Part shown: positions 18,363-28,513 of the stretch, piece by piece | Numbering within the stretch: position 1 is the stretch's first letter | Layout: the number at the start of each line of letters is the position of its first letter | Assembly (NCBI RefSeq): GCF_915403165.1 | Contig: NZ_OU659204.1 | Span: 2,046,001 to 2,110,000, forward strand | DNA from: Providencia alcalifaciens | GTDB lineage: Bacteria; Pseudomonadota; Gammaproteobacteria; Enterobacterales; Enterobacteriaceae | Direction of reading: 5' to 3' | DNA length: 64,000 bases | Position numbers and translations under genes: made by a program | The notes under the pieces: generated by a model | Databases searched by the model: none | What the model was told of the DNA's origin: nothing | What the model saw: the letters and a program-made list of their open reading frames with translations, nothing else

Positions 18363-20003
18363 TTAGTGCTTGATGATATACAGATCTTTAGTATGTAAGT
18401 TATCTAATGGATCTTTCCCCGTATATCCACCCACGTATGGCTTCACTAAGCGGGTGTTCACATAGTAGTAGATAGGCACAATTGCAGAGTCTTTATCTAA
18501 GAGTTTTTCGGCTTGTTGATACAGTTCAGCACGCTCTTCATCCGTTTTCACCTGAAGTGTTTTCTTCATGATGGCATCGAAATCTTTGTTTTTATAATGC
18601 ACGGTATTGTTACTGCTATAAGAAAGCAGCATGTTTAAGAAAGATGAAGGTTCGTTATAATCCGCACACCAGCCCGCACGCGCTACGTCATAGTTACCTT
18701 GGTGGCGACTATCTAAGAAGGTTTTCCACTCTTGGTTTTCCAGTTTCACATCCGCGCCAATATTTTTCTTCCACATAGAGGAAGCCGCAATCGCGAGACG
18801 CTTATGCAAGTCCGACGTGTTATACAGTAAGTTAAATTTCAATGGGTTGGATTTGTTGTAACCCGCTTCTTCCAGCAGCTGTTTGGCTTTTTCATTACGC
18901 TGCTCTTGGGTCATATTGGCATACCAATCCGGTTTTTCTGTTTTCATGCCGCTTGTAAATGGTGGGGTAAATCCATAAGCCGGAATATCGCCCATTGCTT
19001 TGATTTTCGTGGCAATCACATCTCTGTCCATCGACAGTTTTAGTGCTTCACGAACACGAGGATCATTAAATGGTGGTTTTTCATTATTAATTTCATAGTA
19101 GTAGATACACATGTATGGGCTTACACGCAGATCTTTTGGCATGGTTTGCTGGATATTTTTGAACTGCTCAATCGGTAAGTTGGTGTGCGTCATGTCAATT
19201 TCACCGCTGCGATAGCGGTTCACATCCGTCACTTCTGAGGATATTGGCAGGAAAGTGACTTGGTCAATAACCGTGTGAGCATTATCCCAATAGGTTGGGC
19301 TTCGCTCTAAAATAATACGTTCGTTAACCGTCCAATCTTTTAACTTATAGGCCCCATTTCCAACGAAATTTGCTGGTTGTGTCCATTTAGTACCAAATTT
19401 TTCAACCACTTTTTTATTCACTGGCGACATCGATGGATGCGCTAATAACTTAGGAATATAAGGGACAGCTTCACTTAAGGTCAGAACTAAGGTCTTATCA
19501 TCCAGCGCTTTGATACCTAATTCTTCTGGCTTTTTCTTACCCGCAATTACATCATCAACATTTTTCACATGGGCATACTGTAAATAGCTCGCGTATGGGG
19601 ATGCGGTATCAGGATCGGCCAGTCTACGCCAGCTATACACGAAATCTTCCGCCGTGACAGGGTCACCATTTGACCATTTGGCATCGTCACGAATTTTAAA
19701 TGTCCATTCGGTAAAATCTTTGTTTTCCCAACTGGTCGCAGAGCCAGGTAAAATCTCCCCAGCAGGACCCACGATGGTGATCCCTTCAAACAGATCTCTT
19801 GAAAGATGGGATTCTGGCACCCCTTCAATTTTATGAGGATCAAGGGATTGCGGCTCTGTTCCGTTATTACGAACGATATTTTGTTTTTCAGCCAGCTCGA
19901 CACCCGCAGGAACCACTGCACCATAACTTGTCGCCATCGTTCCTGCCATTAACCCAGCAGCAACGCTTAAAGCAACAAATGTCTTATTCAGTAATTTGCT
20001 CAT
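18363..20003 (-). CDS. oppA: Periplasmic oligopeptide-binding protein OppA (copy next to oppB)
   Basis: 546 residues from ATG 20003, near E. coli OppA (543). A signal peptide (MSKLLNKTFVALSVAAGLMAGT) precedes mature motifs NGTEPQSLDPHKIEGVPESH, RDLFEGI and GWCADYNEPSSFL, ending in the OppA-like GYTGKDPLDNLHTKDLYIIKH. It binds peptides in the periplasm and delivers them to OppBCDF. Two further in-frame ATGs upstream (20021, 20051) are less likely because they would overlap the GcvB-type site or lengthen the signal peptide. Confidence 0.95.
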   Translation of the reverse strand: MSKLLNKTFVALSVAAGLMAGTMATSYGAVVPAGVELAEKQNIVRNNGTEPQSLDPHKIEGVPESHLSRDLFEGITIVGPAGEILPGSATSWENKDFTEWTFKIRDDAKWSNGDPVTAEDFVYSWRRLADPDTASPYASYLQYAHVKNVDDVIAGKKKPEELGIKALDDKTLVLTLSEAVPYIPKLLAHPSMSPVNKKVVEKFGTKWTQPANFVGNGAYKLKDWTVNERIILERSPTYWDNAHTVIDQVTFLPISSEVTDVNRYRSGEIDMTHTNLPIEQFKNIQQTMPKDLRVSPYMCIYYYEINNEKPPFNDPRVREALKLSMDRDVIATKIKAMGDIPAYGFTPPFTSGMKTEKPDWYANMTQEQRNEKAKQLLEEAGYNKSNPLKFNLLYNTSDLHKRLAIAASSMWKKNIGADVKLENQEWKTFLDSRHQGNYDVARAGWCADYNEPSSFLNMLLSYSSNNTVHYKNKDFDAIMKKTLQVKTDEERAELYQQAEKLLDKDSAIVPIYYYVNTRLVKPYVGGYTGKDPLDNLHTKDLYIIKH

Positions 20004-20029
20004 TATTTTGGTTACTCCCATACTATTGT

Positions 20030-20048
20030 TTTGGTTGTGTTGTTGATG
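20030..20048 (-). promoter_or_regulatory. C/A-rich leader site resembling a GcvB sRNA target
   Basis: The oppA leader reads ATCAACAACACAACCAAAAC just ahead of the ribosome-binding site. Bases 20034-20045 on the plus strand (GTTGTGTTGTTG) equal part of the G/U-rich R1 region of enterobacterial GcvB as I remember it. GcvB repression of oppA is established in Salmonella and E. coli; here it is inferred. Confidence 0.65.
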
Positions 20049-20053
20049 CATCT

Positions 20054-20072
20054 GCTTACTTAGTCAGTAAGC
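20054..20072 (-). other. Small hairpin between the two oppA genes
   Basis: GCTTACT / AGTAAGC with a five-base loop in the 94-base gap between the two oppA genes. There is no T run, so it may be a processing or stability element. Confidence 0.45.
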
Positions 20073-20097
20073 AATTATTTTGTTTATTACAAAATTA

Positions 20098-21729
20098 TTA
20101 ATTAGTAGAATTAATATATAACCGCTTAATATCCATGTGATCAAGAGGGTCTTCACCTTTAAATCCTCCGATTGTGGGCTTGATCATCCTTGCACTCACA
20201 CGGTAATACACGGGAACCAGCGCAGAGTCCTTATCCAGCAAGGTTTCTGCCTGTTGGTAAATCTGTTGACGTGCTTGGTCATTCGGTGCCGTTAAAGCCT
20301 CTAATAGCAGTTGGTCATAGGCTTTATTTTTATAGGCCGCCGTATTGTTGCTGTTTTCTGATAGTAATGAATTCAAGAAGGCAGAAGGCTCATTGTAATC
20401 AGCGCACCACGTCGCTCTCGCAACCTGATAATTCCCTTCATGGCGATTTTGCAGTGTGGTTTTCCACTCTTGGTTTTGCAAAGTCACCTCTGCGCCAATA
20501 TTTTTCTGCCACATGGATGCGGCCACAATCGCCTGCTGTTTATTTTGGTCTGAGGTGTTATATAGCAATGTGAATTTGAGGGGATTTTTGGCGCTATATC
20601 CGGCTTGTGCTAGCAACTCTTTCGCACGTTGATAACGCTGTTCTGGCGTGAGCTTTGCCCATTCTGGCACTGCAAAATTACCATTATGGATAAACGTTGG
20701 CGTAAAACCGTAAGCCACAGTCTGCCCTTGACCGATAATTTTATTGGTGATGGTTTCTCTGTCTAAACCTAACTTAATGGCTTCGCGTACCCGAGGGTCA
20801 GTGAATGGGGCTTTTTGGTTATTAATTTCATAATAAAACGTACACAGATACGGGCGAACATACAGCTCGTTCGGCTTCTCCGTTTTCATCTTTTTAAACA
20901 GTGTTGGTGGAATAGCCGAATTACTAATATCAATTTCCCCACTGCGATAACGGTTGTTATCACTGACTTCAGAGGTAATGGCTAAGAATGTTGCTTGATC
21001 AACCTGCGTTTTTGCGTCATTCCAATATAACGGATTACGCTTAATGATAATTCGCTCGTTTACCGTCCACTCATCCAAAACATAGGCACCATTGCCCACA
21101 AAGGAACCCGGTTGAGTCCACTTATCGCCATACTTTTCAATGGCTTTACGGTTAACTGGTTTCATTGAAGTGTGGGAAAGCATGTCAATAAAATACGGGA
21201 CAGGATGGCTTAGTGTGACTTGCAAGTGTTTGTCATCTAACGCTTTGATACCCAATGACTCTTTGGGTTTTTGACCTTTTAAAATAGCGTCTGCATTTTC
21301 GATATAAGCATTTTGTAAATAACTGGAATAAGGCGAACCGGTTTTGGGATCCGCTAAACGCTGCCAACTATATACAAAATCCTCTGCAACAACGGGAGTG
21401 CCATCACTCCACTTGGCATCATCGCGTAGGGTAAATGTCCATACAGTGTAATTTTCATTTTTCCAATGGGTTGCCATGCCAGGGACCGCCACTCCATTAA
21501 TATCGTCGTAAACCAGCCCTTCCAATAAATTTAAAATAATATTGCCTTCAGGCACTCCTTCGACTTTATGAGGATCGAGTGAAGTCACTTCTGAACCGTT
21601 ATTGACCACTATTTTATTTATGGATGATTTATTTAATGAGGATTTATCGGGGATTGATGAGGCTTGAGCAGAAATTGCTAATGAGAAAATGAGACAGGAA
21701 AGTAAACTGTGCTTGGTAGTAAGTTTCAT
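20098..21729 (-). CDS. Second OppA-type oligopeptide-binding protein
   Basis: 543 residues. A signal peptide (MKLTTKHSLLSCLIFSLAISAQA) precedes an SBP family 5 domain with NNGSEVTSLDPHKVEGVPEG and TWCADYNEPSAFLNSLL. It resembles OppA more than MppA, which lacks the CADYNEP cysteine. It is clearly diverged from the neighbouring oppA (for example EGLVYDDINGVAV against EGITIVGPAGEIL). As the first gene of the operon it probably shares OppBCDF and widens the peptide range. The duplication is the odd point compared with E. coli. Confidence 0.92.
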   Translation of the reverse strand: MKLTTKHSLLSCLIFSLAISAQASSIPDKSSLNKSSINKIVVNNGSEVTSLDPHKVEGVPEGNIILNLLEGLVYDDINGVAVPGMATHWKNENYTVWTFTLRDDAKWSDGTPVVAEDFVYSWQRLADPKTGSPYSSYLQNAYIENADAILKGQKPKESLGIKALDDKHLQVTLSHPVPYFIDMLSHTSMKPVNRKAIEKYGDKWTQPGSFVGNGAYVLDEWTVNERIIIKRNPLYWNDAKTQVDQATFLAITSEVSDNNRYRSGEIDISNSAIPPTLFKKMKTEKPNELYVRPYLCTFYYEINNQKAPFTDPRVREAIKLGLDRETITNKIIGQGQTVAYGFTPTFIHNGNFAVPEWAKLTPEQRYQRAKELLAQAGYSAKNPLKFTLLYNTSDQNKQQAIVAASMWQKNIGAEVTLQNQEWKTTLQNRHEGNYQVARATWCADYNEPSAFLNSLLSENSNNTAAYKNKAYDQLLLEALTAPNDQARQQIYQQAETLLDKDSALVPVYYRVSARMIKPTIGGFKGEDPLDHMDIKRLYINSTN

Positions 21730-22345
21730 CGTTACGCCTTCTCCATTTCATGGTTATGGTTTTACAGTTAACGTTTCAACGTATGTTGAACGACGTTTGG
21801 CACGCCTCCACATTGTTGATTTACTGCTGCTTTAGTCACTGTTTCCTATGCTGTTTTCTAATTTAACCACCAAAAGCTTTCCTTAGAGATGCAATTTTGC
21901 TCAGAAAGCTTATAAAAAAAAGTTATAAGAAATTACATTTATTTAACATCTAAAGTTAAAAAACCTATTCAAAAAGAGTGGCACACTTTCAAAACCTTTA
22001 AATACTCAAACAAAAACAAATAGATAATAAAAAACCTTAAGTCACTCTTAAAATCTTCACCGACAATAATCCAAACATATCATTAACAATCTCTAATGAG
22101 AATAGTGAATAAATTTACGCAGCTCACATTTCCTTACTTTTTATGCCTGATTTTGCAAAAAGTGCGACACATAATCACATTTCAAATTTATCGCACAGAG
22201 GAACTATTTTGATTGTAAAGGACAGTTTGGTTGCACAGAACAAGCCAAGATAATTGAGTAAAAATTTTGAACTCGAAAGGAATAATGGAATGATGGGAAA
22301 GGCGGATGTGAATAGCCGTCTCGTAAGACGGCTAAATAATGCTCA
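21730..22345. other. opp promoter/leader region
   Basis: About 600 bases with no gene. Near oppA2 there is a GTTCAAC-ATAC-GTTGAAC type dyad (about 21776-21795) and an AAGCTTTC / GAAAGCTT inverted repeat (about 21875-21912). The right half is AT-rich. The ychE 3' hairpin is at 22313-22332. Confidence 0.55.
22313..22332 (-). terminator. Probable ychE terminator
   Basis: AGCCGTC / GACGGCT hairpin 14 bases after the ychE stop, followed on the minus strand by only a weak T tract. Confidence 0.45.
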
Positions 22346-22990
22346 CTATAAAAGTCCTGGAAATATGGCTTTAACACCAGTTACAGCGATTTCGATACCT
22401 AATGACATAAGTAACAGGCCCATGATACGGGTGACAACGTTGATCCCCGTTTGCCCTAAGTAACGAACCAATAAAGATGCAGAGCGGAACAACAGCCAGC
22501 AGCAAAAAGCGAACAAAATACTGGTTAACGCTAAACCAATAAAGTTCTGCCAGCCCGTCCATCGCGATGACCAGACAATGCACGAACTGATTGCACCGGG
22601 GCCAGCCATTAATGGAAGCGCTAACGGTACTACGCCAATACTATCGCGCACTGCAGTTTCTGTTTTTTCTTGTTTGTTCTGCTTGTCCTCACCAATTTTA
22701 CCGCTGATCATCGATAACGCGATGGTGACAATCAGAATTCCCCCCGCGATACGGAATGAGTCAATTGAAATACCAAACAGCTGTAATATCGAATCCCCCA
22801 CCAGCAACGATATACAAAGAATAATTGCGACTGATGAGTTGGCTATCGTATTGGTTCTATTGCGGCTCGCAACGGTCTGATAGTTTGTCATACTAATAAA
22901 CACAGGCAGGATACCAACCGGGTTTACCAACGCAAATAGACCAATAAAAAATTTAATATAGCCTGATAAATCAAGTAATGTTGCGCTCAC
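22346..22990 (-). CDS. ychE: MarC/YchE-family inner-membrane protein
   Basis: 214 residues with six predicted membrane spans. The family segments FIGLFALVNPVGILPVF, RIAGGILIVTIALSM and PLALPLMAGPGAISS are clear. The function is unknown; the old link of MarC to multidrug resistance was not upheld. Its position between adhE and opp is that of E. coli ychE. Confidence 0.93.
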   Translation of the reverse strand: MSATLLDLSGYIKFFIGLFALVNPVGILPVFISMTNYQTVASRNRTNTIANSSVAIILCISLLVGDSILQLFGISIDSFRIAGGILIVTIALSMISGKIGEDKQNKQEKTETAVRDSIGVVPLALPLMAGPGAISSCIVWSSRWTGWQNFIGLALTSILFAFCCWLLFRSASLLVRYLGQTGINVVTRIMGLLLMSLGIEIAVTGVKAIFPGLL

Positions 22991-23513
22991 CCATTAATAC
23001 CCTCATAAAATTCTTAAACAAGAAACGATTACCTGAACTAATTTTATCACTGAAATCGCTAAAATCCTTAGTTAAAGAACAATTTTGTGCATCTTAGTAG
23101 AATTATTTATTGCAGCTTATCTTAATGACCAAAAAAGGGGGATTTATTCGCCTCTTTTTAGCGATAAATTAATCATTTTTTTGCAAATCAATGAGCCCTG
23201 TAAAAACGGCATGCTGAATGGAGTCAGCTTGCATGTTTTGTGATTTAGATCACTTTATTAAATTCCCTTTTTGTTAATCTATTCTCAACTAATGAATGCG
23301 GTGATTAATCAGTTAATTTTTACTTTTTGAGCTATTTTTCTGAGATTTATAAGCCAATTAGCATGAGCGAAAAGCATTATTATTAAGTTTATCTATACTG
23401 TTGTTTTGGTTGCTTGTTTGGAATGGTCGTTTTGGATGTTCTAGTTACAACAGCTTTTTTTAGATACTTTGCTCATTGGCTTAAAAATTTTAACTTTATC
23501 AGGAGTAATCTAT
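22991..23513. other. adhE upstream region
   Basis: About 520 AT-rich bases holding the ychE and adhE promoters. A CRP-like box is at 23239-23254. A ribosome site AGGAG lies at 23501-23505. No gene is seen. Confidence 0.6.
23239..23254 (+). promoter_or_regulatory. CRP-like box upstream of adhE
   Basis: TGTGATTTAGATCACT matches TGTGA-N6-TCACA at nine of ten conserved positions and is palindromic, 260 bases upstream of the adhE start. Confidence 0.55.
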
Positions 23514-26174
23514 ATGTCCGTAACAAACGTTACTGAACTCAATGAACTTGTTGCTCGTGTCAAAAAAGCTCAACGTGAATTTGCCAGCTTCTCTCAAGAG
23601 AAAGTGGATCGTATTTTCCGTGCCGCTGCCCTTGCTGCGGCTGATGCACGAATTCCATTAGCAAAACTCGCAGTTGAAGAATCAGGCATGGGGATTGTTG
23701 AAGATAAAGTGATTAAAAACCACTTCGCTTCTGAGTATATCTACAACGCATATAAAGATGAAAAAACCTGTGGTGTTCTGTCTGAGGACCCAACTTTTGG
23801 TACCATCACCATTGCTGAACCGATTGGTATTATCTGTGGTATCGTTCCAACCACTAACCCTACCTCGACTGCAATTTTTAAATCATTAATTAGCTTAAAA
23901 ACTCGTAACGCAATTATTTTCTCTCCACATCCTCGCGCTAAAATTGCGACCAACCGTGCTGCTGAGATTGTATTGAATGCGGCCATTGAAGCTGGTGCAC
24001 CAAAAGATATTATTGGTTGGATTGACTCCCCTTCTGTTGAGTTGTCCAATGCACTGATGCATCACCCTGACATTAACCTGATCTTAGCAACAGGTGGCCC
24101 AGGCATGGTGAAAGCGGCTTACAGTTCCGGTAAACCTGCGATTGGTGTTGGTGCGGGTAACACGCCAGTTGTTATCGATGAAACCGCAGATATCAAACGA
24201 GCCGTTGCCTCTATCTTAATGTCGAAAACATTTGATAACGGCGTGATTTGCGCATCTGAGCAATCTGTTGTGGTCGTTGATGCAGTTTATGATCAAGTCC
24301 GTGAGCGTTTCTCTACCCATGGTGGCTACCTGCTGCAAGGCAAAGAGCTCAAAGCGGTACAAAATATCATTTTGAAAGATGGCAACTTAAATGCGGCTAT
24401 CGTGGGTCAACCTGCATTTAAAATTGCAGAAATGGCCGGTGTTGTCGTTCCTGAAACGACTAAGATCTTAATTGGTGAAGTCAAACTTGTTGATGAGTCA
24501 GAGCCATTCGCCCATGAAAAACTGTCCCCACTCTTAGCAATGTATCGCGCTAAAAACTTTGAAGATGCGGTAGAGAAAGCTGAGCAATTAGTGGAAATGG
24601 GCGGTATCGGTCACACATCTTGTCTCTATACTGACCAAGATAACCAGCATGACCGTGTCAGCTATTTTGGCGAAAAAATGAAAACGGCGCGTATTTTGAT
24701 TAATACCCCTGCTTCTCAAGGCGGTATCGGTGACCTGTATAACTTTAAACTGGCACCATCTTTAACCTTGGGTTGTGGTTCTTGGGGTGGTAACTCCATC
24801 TCTGAAAACGTAGGACCAAAACATTTAATCAATAAGAAAACCGTGGCAAAAAGAGCTGAAAATATGTTGTGGCATAAACTTCCTAGTTCAATCTATTTCC
24901 GCCGTGGATGTCTTCCAATTGCTTTAGAAGAGATAGCCACTGATGGTGCAAAACGCGTCTTTATCGTGACCGATAGCTACTTATTTAATAATGGCTATGT
25001 TGATGAAATCGTCGATGTTCTGAAAAAGCACCATATTGAAACCGATGTTTTCTTTGAAGTCGAAGCTGACCCAACATTATCCGTTGTGCGTAAAGGTGCA
25101 GCGCAAATGCAAGCCTTCCAACCGGATGTGATCATTGCCTTAGGTGGTGGTTCCCCAATGGATGCCGCGAAAATCATGTGGGTGATGTACGAACATCCAG
25201 AAACACACTTTGAAGAATTAGCATTGCGCTTTATGGATATCCGTAAACGTATTCACAAGTTCCCGAAAATGGGTGTTAAAGCAAAACTAGTCGCTATCAC
25301 TACCACCTCAGGTACAGGTTCAGAAGTGACACCATTTGCTGTTGTGACCGATGATAAAACGGGTCAAAAATACCCATTAGCGGACTACGCATTAACACCA
25401 AATATGGCGATTGTTGATGCTAACCTCGTGATGAATATGCCTAAATCCTTAACCGCATTTGGTGGTCTGGATGCAGTCACTCACGCATTAGAATCTTATG
25501 TTTCTGTTCTGGCAAATGAGTTCTCTGATGGCCAAGCCCTCAAGGCACTGACCCTGTTAAAAGATTATCTGCCAGCAAGCTACCATGAAGGGGCAAAAAA
25601 CCCAGTAGCAAGAGAGCGAGTTCATAATGCGGCAACATTAGCAGGTATTGCTTTTGCTAACGCCTTCTTAGGGGTTTGTCACTCAATGGCGCATAAACTG
25701 GGATCTGAATTCCATATTCCACACGGTTTAGCAAACGCCCTATTGATTTGTAACGTAATTCGTTTCAACGCAAATGATAACCCAACTAAGCAAACAGCAT
25801 TCAGCCAATACGACCGCCCTCAAGCACGTCGCCAATATGCTGAAATTGCAGACCACTTAGGCTTAACCAAAGCAGGTGACCGGACTGGTGCGAAAATTGA
25901 ACGCTTACTGGCTTGGTTAGAAGAGATGAAAGCTGATTTAGGCATTCCTAAGTCTATCCGTGAAGCCGGTGTTGCCGAAGCGGACTTCTTAGCTCACTTA
26001 GATAAACTGTCTGAGGATGCATTTGATGACCAATGTACTGGTGCTAACCCACGTTACCCGCTGATTTCTGAAATTAAACAGCTGTTACTGGATTCTTACT
26101 ACGGCCGTGAATTTACTGAACAAAGTGCAGAGCCAGCGGCCCCAAAAGCTGAAAAGAAAAGCAGCAAAAAATAG
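23514..26174 (+). CDS. adhE: Bifunctional acetaldehyde-CoA / alcohol dehydrogenase AdhE
   Basis: 886 residues from ATG 23514, which has AGGAG eight bases upstream; an in-frame start 45 bases earlier lacks one. The N-terminal half is a CoA-acylating aldehyde dehydrogenase with the catalytic Cys in GVICASEQS. The C-terminal half is an iron-dependent alcohol dehydrogenase with GGGSPMDAAK and the metal-binding HSMAHKLGSEFHIPHG. It turns acetyl-CoA to ethanol in fermentation and assembles into spirosomes. A lysine-rich tail ends the protein. Confidence 0.98.
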   Translation: MSVTNVTELNELVARVKKAQREFASFSQEKVDRIFRAAALAAADARIPLAKLAVEESGMGIVEDKVIKNHFASEYIYNAYKDEKTCGVLSEDPTFGTITIAEPIGIICGIVPTTNPTSTAIFKSLISLKTRNAIIFSPHPRAKIATNRAAEIVLNAAIEAGAPKDIIGWIDSPSVELSNALMHHPDINLILATGGPGMVKAAYSSGKPAIGVGAGNTPVVIDETADIKRAVASILMSKTFDNGVICASEQSVVVVDAVYDQVRERFSTHGGYLLQGKELKAVQNIILKDGNLNAAIVGQPAFKIAEMAGVVVPETTKILIGEVKLVDESEPFAHEKLSPLLAMYRAKNFEDAVEKAEQLVEMGGIGHTSCLYTDQDNQHDRVSYFGEKMKTARILINTPASQGGIGDLYNFKLAPSLTLGCGSWGGNSISENVGPKHLINKKTVAKRAENMLWHKLPSSIYFRRGCLPIALEEIATDGAKRVFIVTDSYLFNNGYVDEIVDVLKKHHIETDVFFEVEADPTLSVVRKGAAQMQAFQPDVIIALGGGSPMDAAKIMWVMYEHPETHFEELALRFMDIRKRIHKFPKMGVKAKLVAITTTSGTGSEVTPFAVVTDDKTGQKYPLADYALTPNMAIVDANLVMNMPKSLTAFGGLDAVTHALESYVSVLANEFSDGQALKALTLLKDYLPASYHEGAKNPVARERVHNAATLAGIAFANAFLGVCHSMAHKLGSEFHIPHGLANALLICNVIRFNANDNPTKQTAFSQYDRPQARRQYAEIADHLGLTKAGDRTGAKIERLLAWLEEMKADLGIPKSIREAGVAEADFLAHLDKLSEDAFDDQCTGANPRYPLISEIKQLLLDSYYGREFTEQSAEPAAPKAEKKSSKK

Positions 26175-26206
26175 TTAACCCGCTGATGGCTTAGCCATTA
26201 ATACAT

Positions 26207-26258
26207 AAAAAAGGCTTCAAAAGATTTAGGGTCTCCCTAACGCTTTTGGAGCCTTTCT
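26207..26258 (+). terminator. Terminator of adhE
   Basis: AAAGGCTTCAAAAG ... CTTTTGGAGCCTTT stem with one mismatch and a T-rich tail, about 35 bases after the stop. Confidence 0.85.
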
Positions 26259-26688
26259 CGTTATTCAGTCATCACAATGTACCAACTGACTGAGAAAGCG
26301 CCTTTTTATTTCAGCTGGGAGCCATTACATCAACAAAACCACAGCACAATGAGCTGATGCAATTTACTGTGACACGTTCACTGTTATTAAAAATTTATTG
26401 CTGCTGTGAAAAATAGCCGCCCTATTTATATGGCTTTTAATATTCTTTCAAGCAACAGTATTTCTGTAGGTAGAAACGGCGCTAGAGGGAGACTTGGTCT
26501 AATCTAGATATTACAACGACTGTCCCCCACCAATAGCATGCTGGGGGTTTCAGACCGTTTTAGCCGTATTTGAATAATACTGAAACAGTGAAATGCTAAA
26601 TTTTATTTAGCCTACTGTTTCGAGCGGATTTGCATTTTTGATTATAAATAATGTGCCAAAGTGTGAAATTAAACTGATATAAAAGGAA
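26259..26688. other. adhE-tdk intergenic region with several hairpins, no gene
   Basis: No protein-coding frame is convincing. A nested structure spans 26476-26567 (ACGGC/GCCGT, GGTCT/AGACC, CCCCCA/TGGGGG). A second hairpin, GAAACAGT-GCTAAAT / ATTTAGC-ACTGTTTC, is at 26582-26621. These could be an unannotated structured RNA. Confidence 0.5.
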
Positions 26689-26714
26689 AGCCCCATGTTA
26701 AAAACATGAGGCTC
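26681..26714 (-). terminator. Probable tdk terminator
   Basis: AGCC-C-CATGTT / AACATG-A-GGCT stem at 26689-26713, followed on the minus strand by TTTCCTTTT, about 180 bases after the tdk stop. Confidence 0.55.
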
Positions 26715-26895
26715 ATCAAATTTTATTCAATCCGTTTTTATTCTATGAACGCTGAAATTTTATCTGTGATGCATCCCTTTTTAGAACTAACGAAATGAGT
26801 ATTTTATTAATTTATTTACTTTATTTGATAAAAACATCTTAATAATCTGATATTCCTATTTGTAAACTATATGACGCATTAATCTTAATTAATGC

Positions 26896-27525
26896 TTATT
26901 TGAAGTTAAACGGTATTTTTTCAATTGCACCACTATTCATTAATTGAGCTTGTTTGATGGCGTCTGAGTAATGCTTTCGGCAAACTGAGATATACTTTTC
27001 ATTCCCACCGATATCCACTTGAGCCCCTTCATATACAGGGATGCCATCACCACCAATCCGTAAAACTTTATTTGCCTTACGTCCACAGTAACAGACGGTT
27101 TTTAACTCAACGAGTTTATCTGCCCATGCTAATAAATACTGGCTTCCTGCAAACAATTCTCCAGAAAAATCCGTTCGCAAGCCATAACAAAGTACTGGAA
27201 TGTCTAAATTATCGACAACATCACATAATTGCTCTACTTGCTGTTTTGTTAGAAATTGGCATTCATCAATAAGTACGCAATGTACTTTTTGAGCATCATT
27301 CTCATTTTTGATAATTTCTGCCATATCCGTTATAGGCGAAAATAATAACGCATCCGCAGATAAACCTATCCGCGAAGATACCTTACCCTGACTGAAGCGG
27401 TTATCGATTTCAGCAGTAAAAATCAACGTACGCATTCCACGTTCGTGATAGTTATAAGAAGATTGTAATAATGAAGTCGATTTACCCGCGTTCATCGCAG
27501 AATAATAGAAATATAGCTGTGCCAT
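26896..27525 (-). CDS. tdk: Thymidine kinase
   Basis: 209 residues. The P-loop is SAMNAGKST at residues ~9-17 and the Walker B-like segment is [11 protein letters not shown] zinc site is formed by CYCG and a later SVCRKH. It phosphorylates thymidine in the salvage pathway. It diverges from hns, as in E. coli. Confidence 0.97.
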   Translation of the reverse strand: MAQLYFYYSAMNAGKSTSLLQSSYNYHERGMRTLIFTAEIDNRFSQGKVSSRIGLSADALLFSPITDMAEIIKNENDAQKVHCVLIDECQFLTKQQVEQLCDVVDNLDIPVLCYGLRTDFSGELFAGSQYLLAWADKLVELKTVCYCGRKANKVLRIGGDGIPVYEGAQVDIGGNEKYISVCRKHYSDAIKQAQLMNSGAIEKIPFNFK

Positions 27526-28049
27526 TGGGCGGTTCCCTAAAAAATAATATTCGCGAATACTTTAGCATAAAGGTTTTTTAAGATTAACTTAAACCTATGT
27601 AGATAAGTAAGTGTATGAATTTTCATCCATCACTATGTTAAATTAGTTCCTTTAGATCACACATCATCTGTGTTACAGACAATTAATCTCAAACTGATAT
27701 TAACTTTATCTGGTATAGCCATTGGCACATATTGCTAAATTGGTTCTATCAAAAAAAGAAAATTTCCGTTAAAAACATCCATTGATACATCGCAAACAAA
27801 AGGTAATGGTTATCACTAGGCTATTTATATAAAATTTAGTGACACTTTCTAATTACCTTTTTTCATTAGTACCGTTATTGATAATAGAGCAATTTATAGC
27901 AATGAAAATTTTTATAATTCTTTTGTAAAAAAATTGCATTCGTTAAAGATAACTTTTAAACTACCAAAGTAATTTAGCTATTGCAGAATTTAAAATAGCA
28001 CTCTATTATTACTGTACACATGCCAACATATAAAATTGAGACCAGGAAA
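27526..28049. other. tdk / hns divergent regulatory region
   Basis: About 520 AT-rich bases with the promoters of both genes. It probably holds curved DNA suited to H-NS autoregulation. No gene is seen and no single site stands out. Confidence 0.5.
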
Positions 28050-28460
28050 ATGAGCGAATCATTAAAAGCATTAAATAACATCCGTACGCTTCGTGCTCAA
28101 GCACGAGAAGTCACTTTAGAATCTTTAGAAGAAATGCTGGAAAAATTAACTGTCGTTGTTGACGAACGTCGTGAAGAAGAAAGCCAAGCTCGCGCTGAAG
28201 TTGAAGAACGTAATCGCAAACTGGAAAAAGTTCGCGAAATGATTTTAGAACAAGGCGTAGATTTAAATGACCTTCTGCAAACTATGGATTCTGGTAAAAG
28301 CACCAGCACTCGCGCTAAACGTGCTGCTCGCCCAGCAAAATATAAATATGTTGATGAGAACGGCGAAACTAAAACTTGGACAGGCCAAGGTCGTACTCCA
28401 GCAGTAATTAAAGTTGCAATCGAAGAACAAGGCAAATCTTTAGACGATTTCTTAATCTAA
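28050..28460 (+). CDS. hns: Nucleoid-associated protein H-NS
   Basis: 136 residues from ATG 28050 with AGGA upstream, matching E. coli H-NS (137). The start [20 protein letters not shown] and a coiled-coil oligomerisation domain (to ~residue 65) precede a linker and the DNA-binding domain [20 protein letters not shown] with its QGR minor-groove hook. It silences AT-rich horizontally acquired DNA. The start 30 bases upstream is rejected. Confidence 0.98.
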   Translation: MSESLKALNNIRTLRAQAREVTLESLEEMLEKLTVVVDERREEESQARAEVEERNRKLEKVREMILEQGVDLNDLLQTMDSGKSTSTRAKRAARPAKYKYVDENGETKTWTGQGRTPAVIKVAIEEQGKSLDDFLI

Positions 28461-28482
28461 TATTGATAACCCTTCAAATTCT

Positions 28483-28513
28483 AAACACCCTTTTTATAAG
28501 GGTGTTTTTATTT
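28483..28513 (+). terminator. Terminator of hns
   Basis: ACACCCTT / AAGGGTGT stem with TTTTT following. Confidence 0.9.
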
